Positions 35,627 through 46,400 of a stretch of DNA of 64,000 bases are shown piece by piece. Position 1 is the stretch's first letter, and each line of letters starts with the position of its first letter. The notes beneath the pieces are model-generated. The model searched no databases, was not told the DNA's origin, and worked only from the letters and a program-made list of their open reading frames with translations. Made by a program: the position numbers and the translations under genes. The DNA comes from Anaeramoeba flamelloides (taxonomy: Eukaryota > Metamonada > Anaeramoebidae): contig JANTQA010000029.1 in NCBI GenBank assembly GCA_027625915.1, positions 2,418,001 to 2,482,000 on the forward strand, in the 5' to 3' direction.

Positions 35627-38294
35627 TTAATCATTATTCTAAAAAATATCTTGTCCAATTCAAAAATTTAAGTTATAATTTTATTCTGTAACAAAAAATA
35701 GAAATAATAAAACAATAATTACATGATTTTTACAAAATTTTCAATGTATATTGACCTTTTATGTCATTTTTAAAAAAAATTTAATAAAAACCCAAAAACA
35801 TTTCTTAATTTATTACAACTGATTTTGTTTGATTATCTGAGAATTTATTAATTGTTATAAGTTTTTAATATTTTCAGAAATAATTTAGATTACCAGCAAA
35901 AAAACTGAAATTAAAGATAATCTACAATTATACTGAAAAGATAAATTAATCACTAATTTGCCAATTTTTATACCAATTCTAAAATTGCTGATAATACTCA
36001 TTTTTACTGTTTCAATAATCTAAGAATAAAAAATATTTACGTAGATGATATTGATCTTCCCAATAAAAAAAAAATGCAAGAGAAACAGGTGAAAATCAAA
36101 AATTGAAAAAAAGTAAAATGTATAAAGATTGTAAAAATGATTTTTAAATTTTGTAATTTTGTATAATTTTTTTTCTTCTAATAACTCATTAAACCCAATT
36201 AATTTTCCTATTACAACTGGAACACTTTAATTGGAAAATAATTTAATTGATCAATGATTATTAACCTAAAAATATATTTTTTTTATCCTAATCTTAATTA
36301 ATTATTTCTCCAATATGGATTTTGAAATATAAAACTTGCTCCGGTGGAATATATTTATAAAAAAAAATATTGTAATACTATTTTTTTTTAAATTTTATAT
36401 GCATATTACACTGACTATTTTTACACCAAAGAGTTATTGATATCATGGTTATGAATTGATTTTACATACATTTTTGAAACAAAAATCAATATCAAAGAAA
36501 ATATCACTAACGAACTTATTAAATACAAAACTATTCATTAAAGTTTGATTCTCAAAAGTGTTTAGATTACCAAGTATTTTTAATAATTTTCTTCAAGAAA
36601 TAGCGACTTTATGAAAAATTCTTTATTTAATTTAATTTTTTTTTTTTTTGAAAAATAATTGTGAAATGTTCTAATCTCATCTTAAACTGATTTTATACTG
36701 ATTTAATGATTACGAAAAATGTACTTTATTTTTTTTTATATTTACTATCTAGATATATAAAATTTTATTAGAACTATTTGATAGTTAAATACGACAAATT
36801 CAAATATGGATTAATAAAATCGATATAGTAATCACCTGATGAAATAAAATTGGTTGCAAATTCATTTTAAAACTTGAATTTAATGAGCGAATCAAATAGT
36901 GTTAACACTTAAACAATATAAATAGATGGTATTTCAAATGCATATCACAAAATACCTTTAGTTTTTATATTTTTGATAATTGAAAACAGAATTAGGAAGA
37001 GTACAGAAATTAAATTTTAAATCAAGATTTTTTTTTTATTTTTATTTATTACAAGATAACAAATTCTTTCTGAGTAAGAATAAACAAAAGTAAAAAATAT
37101 CTCTGAAACCAATATTTGTTGAAAAAACAATAGGGATATCGTTTTTTTCAAGTAATCCCCCCTTTAAACTCTAAGGAATGATATTCCCACTTTAAGAAGG
37201 GAAAAAACTTCCTAATTCGAAATATCCAATAAAAATCTTAAACATTAGTATTTATTAAAGTGGATTAATATTTGGTTTTGATAAATTAAAATAAAATATT
37301 TTTTTGTATTTATTTTTTATTCTTCTTTAAAACCTCACCATTAGTTATTAAAAATATATCCAAGGAGATATTTTTTCAATTTTTCTAACATTAAAGTCAG
37401 TTATTTGTGAATAAAAATATTAAAAAAGTCTTAATGCACCTATTAAAATATTGAAATGTAAATTAATAGTCATACTTCTTCTTCTTCTTCTTCTTTCCTA
37501 AAAAGCTTTGAGATTAAAGAAACCCAGAGTAAACAAGGGTAAATATGATATTGATTTCTTAGATTTCTATTATTAAAATGGAAATAATTTAAATCTAAAA
37601 ATCAAAAAAGGTATTATACTCAAACCTATACTTTTTTTCAAACAATTTTTAAAACCCAAAAAAAACAATAAAAATGAGAAAAAAAAAGGAAAAATATTCA
37701 ACAAATTCAATTTATATTTTAAAATTTACATAAAATAACCAAGAAGTTTACCTTTTAAATTGAATTGATATAACGTAAACTATATGATACTAATTATTTT
37801 TTTTCATTTAATAACAAGAAAAATAAAAACATTTTCTATTGACGTATAGGTTTTTAAACTTTGAGTCAGGTATTTTTCACAACTTAAATACCCTAGTGCA
37901 AATTCCGAAATTTTCATTAATAAATACCACTTTTAATGAGTTATCTCTCATAAGAAGTTCTCTACAATAAAACAAAAAAAAAACTTATTTTTTTAAAAAA
38001 AATTCATTTCCATTCTCCAAAATCAAATCGTAACCACTAAAACCAACATTAATATTTGACATTTGTAGTGTATATTTCAAATTTTTAAGGTGTTCTTGGC
38101 CTTAAAATAATATTTTTAGATTAAGAAAGAAAGATCAAATCTTTCAAAAAATTGATCAAAAAGATATATTTTTTGAAAAAGTCTTCTTTTTGATTTTTAC
38201 TTTTTATTTTTTTTTCAAAAAAAAAGATTACGCCAAACAACAAAATAAAGATCACAAATAAACAAAACCTTACCATAGTCTCATTATTTCAAAA

Positions 38295-39212
38295 ATGATC
38301 AAAAAATCTTCTCCAAGCAAAAAAATGAAACAAGTGAGGGAAAAAAATAAAAAAAAAACATTGAAATTAGTTGACCAAGAATTGGAAAAAAAGAGACTAG
38401 AAAATGCAAAAGAAAGCGAAAAAGAAAATGAAAAAGAAAGCGAAAAAGAAAGCGAAAAAGAAAGCGAAGAATTTGAAAAAATAAAAAAAGACTTGCGGTC
38501 TCTGGAAGGGTTTGAAGAGTTTTGTAAAAGTATTTATAAGAACCCACACCACCTCTCTGAACATATACAAGATTTGTATATGAGCGAAGATCCGAATCTT
38601 CAATTATTTGCATTAAAATTGTTAGCGAAACCAAAGAAATTTGCAGCATTTTTTGCCGACCTTTATGAAGAACAAGAATTAATCAATTTGAAAAAAAAAC
38701 AAAAATTAAGACGAGAGGAGGGAAGAAGAAAAAAAGAAGAAGAGAAAAGAAGGTCTGAAAGTGAAAAAAATGTAAAGCCAACAACAAAAACATCAAGTTA
38801 CGACCGATATTCACCAAAACCATATTATGGGTATAATTACGACAACTCATATTCTTACAGAACAAAACCCAATGAAAAACCCACCCAAATGAATCCCCCA
38901 TACTATTTAGATACCAATGATCTTCGTTATAATCTTCAAACAAATTCTTACAATACCACTACACTCTACCCCCCTAAAAAAACTTCACAAATTGATGAAA
39001 TTAAAACGCCATATAATTCTCCAAACAAAACCACAAGATACGAAAGGAATAGTTATACCCAAAAGAAAATCCCTCAAAAGCCAAAATATGATGAATCAAT
39101 AATTCAAACCCTAATAGAGTTCGGGGTACCCAGAGAGCGTTGTATTGATTGCCTTAATAGAGCAAATGGTGACATTGCCGTCGCAGCAAATTTGTATTAT
39201 TCTAATTTATGA
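38295..39212 (+). CDS. UBA-domain protein
   Basis: A single-exon gene of 305 residues with a TGA stop. The N-terminus (1-65) is highly charged and includes an imperfect Glu-Ser-Glu-Lys repeat. Residues about 66-125 form a helical segment ('LEGFEEFCKSIYKNPHHLSE', then 'LFALKLLAKPKKFAAFF') whose Asn-Pro and alternating hydrophobic pattern is reminiscent of STI1/ubiquilin-type repeats, though I am not certain. A Lys/Arg/Glu coiled stretch (126-160) and a Tyr/Ser/Pro/Asn-rich disordered region (165-255) follow. Residues 264-305 are a UBA domain: 'LIEFGVPRERCIDCLNRANG' with the typical M/F-G-loop and C-terminal 'AANLYYSNL'. UBA domains bind ubiquitin, so a role in ubiquitin-dependent traffic or degradation is inferred. 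No N-terminal ubiquitin-like domain is seen, unlike ubiquilin or Rad23. Confidence 0.85.
   Translation: MIKKSSPSKKMKQVREKNKKKTLKLVDQELEKKRLENAKESEKENEKESEKESEKESEEFEKIKKDLRSLEGFEEFCKSIYKNPHHLSEHIQDLYMSEDPNLQLFALKLLAKPKKFAAFFADLYEEQELINLKKKQKLRREEGRRKKEEEKRRSESEKNVKPTTKTSSYDRYSPKPYYGYNYDNSYSYRTKPNEKPTQMNPPYYLDTNDLRYNLQTNSYNTTTLYPPKKTSQIDEIKTPYNSPNKTTRYERNSYTQKKIPQKPKYDESIIQTLIEFGVPRERCIDCLNRANGDIAVAANLYYSNL
38411..38466 (+). repeat. 12-nt coding minisatellite (Glu-Lys-Glu-Ser)
   Basis: About five units of 'gaaaaagaaagc' lie in the UBA gene, with one unit reading 'gaaaaagaaaat'. In frame it encodes the charged N-terminal repeat. Unit purity suggests recent slippage. Confidence 0.9.
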
Positions 39213-39331
39213 TCAGTTTTGCCATAAAGATTATCTTTTTATACAAACTATTATCTGTTGAGGGGGTTTGTACATTTTACCAATTTAAGGTTCCCCAGTT
39301 TCTGAGAAACCTTAAAATCGTCTCAATAACT

Positions 39332-39396
39332 AAATAAATAAAGATGCTAATTAATAGGAGAGTGGGAACTATCCTATTGTAATATCTTTATTTATT
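39332..39396. terminator. strong hairpin 120 nt past UBA stop codon
   Basis: Left arm 'aaataaataaagat' with 'aataggagag' pairs with 'ctatcctatt' and 'atctttatttatt' to form a near-continuous stem of about 28 bp with a short loop. A smaller stem from 'tttaaggtt' and 'aaccttaaa' lies at about 39285-39316. They may affect 3'-end formation or be a MITE remnant; the type label is tentative. Confidence 0.4.
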
Positions 39397-40084
39397 ACAA
39401 ACCAATAAAAAAATGTAAAATCAAATATCGTGAAAAAATTGATCAAGAAAAAAATAAATAAAAATCATTTAATTATTGATCTTATGTATAAAAATTGATA
39501 CAATTACTTTTTCTTAACTTGGTTTTATTTTTAATTCTGAAGGGGAAAAAAATTTTATTTGGTAAATTTTTAAGAAACGAATCATAAGCTATTTCTAAAG
39601 AAAATTTAAAAAATGAATTTTAATTCACGATTTTTATTTAAGGGTCGAGTCATTACGGTGAAATTTTTTTTCTGAAATGGAAAAAAAACTTTTTAGTAAT
39701 TTTTATGAGGACTTAACACTAATCAAAAACCAACCAACTGATATAATACTATGGATCTCCAAAAATAAACAACTAAAGATGAGGACATTTTTAGAAAAAA
39801 GTGCCAAAAAGTGATACTTAATTTCCAATTAGAATGGTTAGAATTTACAATTTTGAAAACAACTAAGCTATTTCCATATAAAGTGGGGCAAATTTATTTT
39901 AAAATATATCTTTTAAAATCAATCCCCAAAAATTATTTAAACATCCAAATTAATTAACCACGATATATTGATTCTTGGTCATAATTCAATTTGTTTCTGA
40001 GTATTGTATTACTGAAATAAAATATATGAAATTTTCTGATCTCGATTTTATCAGATATTTTTTAGGAGTTAAAATAGGTATAAA

Positions 40085-40385
40085 TTATTTTCTTCTTGAT
40101 TGAAAAAACCGTTTTCATAACTTGTTTAATCTCAACAAATTTTCAAATAGAATTTAAAACATATAACTACATTTTATTGTTTAAAAAACCATTTATAACC
40201 TTTCCATATTTCCAGTTTTTTATTGAAATTGGCCGTACATTGTTTTCCCCGGAAAAAGTGTTTTTTTTTTTTCATTTTTTGGAAATATTTCATCCATCAT
40301 ATTTTGAAATCAATACATTAGCCATTTATTCAATTGGTATTAATATTAAACTGTATTTGGTAATGTCAATTAATGAATACTTTCA
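40085..40385. repeat. dispersed repeat family K, copy 2
   Basis: It aligns with 2020-2330 in the same orientation. A frame at 40096-40389 and one at 2004-2255 encode alignable hydrophobic text ending 'FFFHFLEIF' and 'FFFNFLEIF'. No ATG, motif or composition supports a real protein, so it is treated as a repeat. Confidence 0.5.
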
Positions 40386-41999
40386 CTAACCAAAGATGAT
40401 TTTTTATGAAAGTTAAAAAATAATGCCCCAATTTTTTGGAAATACCTTATGTAAGTTTTGAAGTGTCGCTCTTTGACGCTTTTTGAAACCTCGGTAATTT
40501 TTTTTTTTTTTTTTTTTTTCATTTTTCAAATGAGTTATTTTTATCGAAAGAATATTACATAATCCATACTTTGTCAAATATTGAGAGTTAACATCTAACC
40601 ACAAATTAGATTAAATCGAATTAAATTGATTTCGAAATTCAAGAAAGCAATTTGTTTTAAATTAAAGAAATTTATCAATTTGGAAACAGATAATGAGAAA
40701 AGATGAATTTTTTTTTTAAAATTTTGATTTTTTGGAATCGAGACCTCTTTTAAACTGATTTTTCTTGGTTGAATTTTTTGTCAAAGATATCCAAGGAATT
40801 TTTTTTTTTTTGTTTTTTGAATTTTCTCAACCCAAAGAAGGGTTATTTCACAATACCCTTTTTTGGTCTCAGGTCACTCCTTGAGTATGGAGTAAAATCA
40901 CAATAAATGACTAGACACGTAATATGAGATTTTTTTTGTGCCAAAATTTCTCTTCAGAGTTTGTGCCTTAGATGTAGGACTGTCGCTAAAATTTGTAATA
41001 TTTTGACTTTTCATTAAAATCTAATCTTCCAAATTCTTTTTTCTATCTATTACATTATATTCCGGTTCTCACAAAACATAAAATTTGGATTACCCTAAAA
41101 ATTGTAAATGATCTTTGGACTATTTTTGAAAAATACATCAAAATTATAGTTTGATTCATTTTTCAATTGAAAGGATATTTAAACCCAAAACACATTATCA
41201 CTTCCATATAATAGAGATACTATAGAAAACTTTTCTCACTAACCATAACCTCATTGTAAAACTATCAATTCAAAAAGAACAAAATTAGTTTATCTCAATT
41301 CAAAATATTTTGAGAAAAAACATTTAATACCAACTAATTTGAAAATTTTATGGAAAATTTCTCTGAGTTTTCTTTTTTGAGAGTTAATTGTTCGAATTTC
41401 AACTTAAGAGTCATCTCAATAAACCTCAAATTCAAATAATACTTGGGAAGAAATCAAAAAGGAAAAGAAATTACAACAAGTATTTATCAAGCTATCATCA
41501 ATGTTAACTGAGTAAATAGAGAGAAATTAGAATATACTATTGAACTCATTGAGTAGCTTGGCAAAAAAATGGGATACTTGTTCTAATTAATCTGATAAAA
41601 AGTGTCTATCAACAAATATCTTCTCGTTTGAAAAAAATGCTTAAGGGGGTAGCTACATCATAAGACATGATAAAAATATAAGAGAGATGAGAGAAAACGA
41701 TTTTATTTCACAGGTGTGTGATCAAAGATTCTCTGTTTATTGTTTTTAAAAAAATAATTTGATATTTTTTTAGTAATGTTAAACAATAAAAAAAAGAGAA
41801 AAAAGAATTGATGAAATTATTTCGATTTTTATTTTTTTTATCATAAATGTGTTTTTTTTGGGGGGATAATATCGAATTCTTCGAATAAAACTTAGAGCTC
41901 TTTTATGGTTTAAAATGTGATAAAATATAATAGTATTCACTTTTCCAATTCCACGAAACCCAAGTGTTTAAAACTCTAACCTGATATATTTTGGGATTA

Positions 42000-42195
42000 C
42001 TACTATTTTCCGATTAACAAATTATAAATTTTAATCAAAGTTCCCAAATAATTTAATAAATATTTTTTCAAGAAACCAAAAATCTCCACAAAAGCAATGA
42101 AAACATATTATTTTTAGAAGCTTAATTATGGTTCCTTATTGAATTTTGAGATAAAATTTTAATTATGATAAATTGATTCTTAAAAGTATTATTAT
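42000..42195. repeat. family J repeat inside element F
   Basis: This stretch is absent from the family F copy at 50.3-51.6 kb, where 'tattatcccaaaatatt' is continuous. It starts 'ctactattttccgattaac' and shares 'gttcccaaataatttaataa' and 'gagataaaattttaattat' with 9425-9740. Edges are set by that comparison and are accurate to a few nucleotides. Confidence 0.55.
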
Positions 42196-42325
42196 TTATG
42201 GGATCCTTCTAGCTATTAAATCCCTATTCATATTTCCTTTTGTGGTTCTCCCAAATCTAATGTTTTGGTTCTTTTAAAACTAAACCGATTTATCCCAAAT
42301 GTCATTGATAAAAAAATCTTTCTTA

Positions 42326-42784
42326 CTGTTGAGAGAAAAATGTTGGAAACAGAAAAATGGTTGGACACCATTTTTAATTGGGAACATTAGTAAAATTGAA
42401 AATCAAATCCTATTGATAACTAGGTGAATTTTATATAAATCCAGGTTTAAAGGTGTTATAAGTTCATTAATCTGTGATGTGTGTAGAATATTGATTTGAA
42501 TGGTTGATAGCTAAAGTAAATCATGCTATTTTAACAAAAATCCTAATTTCTACTAAAGTTCACTATTAATTCTGAAAATGGTAATTTTTAAACTAGCTTT
42601 AGATTATAAAAGATAAGGTTTTGAAAAAGTAGAATTAGATAATCCATTATTCCAATAAGTTGATTATTGTTATTTTCTTTAGTTATTTCACAAAGGATTG
42701 AAATTAAAAATCATTTTCAATAGTGTTCCCAATTAAAAATACCGGCCAACTATTGTTCTCTGTCCAACACTTTTCTCTCAATAG
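42326..42784. mobile_element. family A1 MITE (TTA target), copy 2
   Basis: It is flanked by TTA at 42323-42325 and 42785-42787. The left TIR is nearly identical to 32359-32816; the right TIR has more changes. The interior is the reverse complement of that copy. It is inserted in a family F element. Confidence 0.93.
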
Positions 42785-43445
42785 TTATATGCTTTTTGTT
42801 GTCAATAAAAAAAAATTCAAAAATGATGAAAAAATAAAAAAAGAAAAAATTAAACGTAATAATAGAATGTTGAGATAAGTACAAAAGATAAGTCATTCAA
42901 AACACTATTTTTGCAATTCAACTCAACATTCTATTGTGGCAATTTCTTTGAGACTTTGAAAAAAAAAATTTAAAAAATCTAATTAATGAAGTACTTTAAA
43001 TAATAAAAATCAATGAGTTAAAACCAAAGTAAAAAATGTTAATTTCTGATCCTCTTTAGAATTTCAAAAGTGAAAGATTTTTATTTACCGTGGATACTCC
43101 CTTAAGATATAGAATTATATGTTTTAATTGGTAACAAAAAATTGAAGTCAAGAAACTTATGATTTGGAAAATTGTAACTCACAAAGCTTATGTCTTAGGT
43201 TTCCAATTCAAGATATTGTAAAAGATCCATTCTTTTCAACATAACCTAATTTGTTTTTTTGTCAAGTTAATAGTTATCAAAAACCAGATAAAAATAAACC
43301 TTACAAAGTTCTTGTCTTGAGGAAAACTGTTATCTCTAAATTGTATTTTTAAGTGATCACAAATTTATTTTTTGACATTTTCTTTTTGATAACATTTTAA
43401 ATTTGTTAATAAATAAACAAGAAGAATAGTTAAACACCTTTTTAT

Positions 43446-46400
43446 ATGAAAAATTCCAAAAAGCGACATAAAAAGAAAAGTAGTAAACACGAACAAAAAG
43501 AGAAAAAAAAAGATAAACATGAAGAGGGGCTAGGAAAAAGAAAAAAAAAAAAAGAAATCAACAAACTTTCCCAAATTACCCATCCCGTTGAAAAACAAAT
43601 TGTGAAATGTGAAAATTGTCAAATTAAACAATCTCAATTCTATTGTACCATGTGTCAAGTCTATTATTGTGGTGAATGTGAAGAACAAATACACAAAATT
43701 TCTGCTTTAAAAAAACACAAAAAGCATCTGTACAAAGCTCCTTACAATGAATTAGTTAAAAGTAATTTTTTTCTTTTTTTCTTTTTCCTAGCCCCCTTCA
43801 TGTTTTTCTTATTTTTTCTCTATTTTACATATCAAAATTCGCTTTTTAAATTTTTTTAACTTTTTCTCAAAAAAAAGTCCAGTTTTTTAAATTTATTTCT
43901 TTCTTTTTTTTACATTCAAGATCAACATACTCTTCTTTATCAAAATAAAATGATCTTAAAATATTCCCCGCTCTTCAATATAAGTGATTTACTTCAGTAT
44001 CTTTCCAAATCTAAATTTTTTGTCAAGCGAAAATCTGTAAAAATAAAAATCGAATTCTTTTTTCGCGAGAAGATGCAGATTTTGAATTGGTCGATTTTTG
44101 TAAAACTGGTCATTTAATACATTCCTTAACACACTTAGTAGAATATAAAAAGCTTGTAAAAAAAATTATAAAAACGTCAAAAATAAATTCGAACCAAAAT
44201 TCTAATCTGAAAATATTGAAAAAGGAAATTCCTTTTTTTTATTTCAGAATTCAAAATCATATTTTAGATAAAATTAAAACAATAAGAAAAAAATAACATT
44301 GAGTTTCTAAGATCACTAAATTTACCGACAAAAAGTTGATTTAAATAAGATAAACAATCATTTAACCTTGAAACAAAAAATGTTATAATTTATATATATC
44401 TTTCGTGAATTTAATAAATTCCATTTGTAACAATTTGATTTTTGAATTGTAATGTCTTTATGGATTTAAAAATTTCTATCTTTCGTTTAATTTCTTCAAC
44501 TCTTTGGTTGAAATTTCTCAGAACAACACAATGTAAATTGAGATCTTGTGTGTTGTTAAAATAACCACCTACTGACCTGTGTAAAATTCTATTTCACAAT
44601 AAATGTCCTGTTTCTTTTTTTAAAAGATCCAAGAAAACAACAATAAAACATTAGGAAACAGGGTATTGGTTTCTTTAAACTTTAATGATATTCAAATAGA
44701 AATTCCAAAATAAAAGATCAAATTTGAAATTTTTTCACAAAAAATACAGTTAAATGTGGTGGAAATTTTTCTACTGATAAAAAACAACAAATATTTCTAA
44801 AAAAGGAAAAATTTCGAAGGACTCAGAAAAGACTTAATTCATAAAGTAAAATTTATTAAAAAATCAATGAGTTTGCCTTCAAAATTTATTCAGCATAGAT
44901 ATACTATTGGACAGTGAATTAAATATTGCCTTGTAACAAGAAGAAAAAGGCCATGGGTTTTATTTTGAAACATGGTTCTATAAACCTAATAATAGTTTTT
45001 TGATCACATAATTTGTTTTTTCCAATTGGTCACTTGTCAAATTAAAAGAAATTTGATATATATAAAAAAAAAAACGCTTTTAAAAAGAGATAATTTTATC
45101 CTTATGAGATACAATGTTATTATATTAGGACATCTATTGTTTAAGTCCATTTTTGTGAGAATATTGCCAATTTGTAATTCGAACACCTTCTGGGGAAAAT
45201 AGCCAGTGCTAATTTACTTTATCATTATTTGTAAATATACTATCAAAATTACTAGTCAAGTTAACTCATGTTTAGTAACAGCATAATTTTATTGCAGTTC
45301 AGATTACCTTTATAACTAGAAATACATTTATTAATTTCCAAGAATGTTGAGTAAAGAAACCAGGTTATATTTATATTTTTCGGTTTTGTTTTTGAAAATT
45401 TATTATCAGGAAAAACCTATTTTGTACATACCCAAATTTCGAAATTTAATATTTACCTGGAAAAGGTTTGTAAATCAAAATCATCTTACTTCTCTGATAT
45501 TTCAATTCCATATTAAAATTTGATAGAGTTGATAACGATTGTAGAAATGCAATTGAATATAAAATAGAAATATAGAGTTTTAAGAGGTAAAAAAATCGTT
45601 TTTTAAATTTACTTTTGTTTAAAGAATTAAAAAGTTTTTGCATCAATAATTTGTTTTGAATTTTTCATCACAAAATACCTAAAATTTATATTTTTTGAAC
45701 TTTCCTTTCTTTGGTTAATTCTTAAATACCATTTTTTCTATTTATTACATCAGATTTAAGTTCTCACAGAAACATCCTATTGGATTAGCCCTTAAAGTCT
45801 AATCTTAATTCATTTCCATATTAACAAATCTTTCTAATAATTAAATGTATTGAGATATTAAAAATAAAAATTTACAGGTTTTCATAATCTAATTTTCAAT
45901 CATCTAATTATTATAAAAAATCGAAATGATGAATAAAAAATAAAGAGGATCAATCAATTTTTTAAAAATAATATAATATTTATTGAAAAAACAAATAGAA
46001 CAAAGTTTTCTTTTCGCTTTACAATTTTTTTTTCTTATCTAAAAGTTAAATATAGCCTCGTTAATATTTTAAAATATTACTAAAAACTTTTTTCTCTTTT
46101 AGAATTAAAGACTTTTTTTGATTTAATTTTTTTTTTTTAATTTCAATTAAACGTTTATTTGGCTTTAGCTATTGTAATTTTTTTTTTGAATTGAATAAAA
46201 ACAAAAATATTTAAACTACATTTTAATATTAAACTCAAGAATCAACTTTACTAAAAAAAAAAAATGTTGTTATAATTATTTTTAAAATTTTTTATTATTG
46301 TAACCAGATGAAGAAATAAAAATTAATCTACTTGGAAATTGTATTGTTTTTTATCAACTTTTATCAATTTTAGATTTTTTAATATTTCTTAATACAATTA

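Larger units (their letters stand above)
34905..38294. other. intergenic, few features
   Basis: AT-rich DNA with no coding character. It holds a partial family D copy (35072-35400), a 175-bp TTAA element (35452-35626) and a (CTT)n run at 37476-37494. I see nothing else distinct from about 35.7 to 38.2 kb. Confidence 0.6.
41645..43101. mobile_element. family F element (TTAA), interrupted, copy 1
   Basis: TTAA lies at 41641-41644 and 43102-43105, with ends GGGGGTAGCTAC and, inverted, GGGAGTATCCAC. Its flanks and interior align inverted with 50265-51616. Two insertions interrupt it: a family A1 MITE (42326-42784) and a family J segment (about 42000-42195). The uninterrupted unit would be about 800 nt and has no coding frame. 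Confidence 0.8.
39213..43445. other. intergenic with hairpin, repeats and element F
   Basis: It contains the hairpin after the UBA gene (39332-39396), family K copy 2 (40085-40385), and an interrupted family F element (41645-43101). At about 40900-41350 there is a decayed repeat related to 8280-8420 and 45655-45870 (shared 'ctaaaatttgtaatattttg' type text). No gene recognised. Confidence 0.6.
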
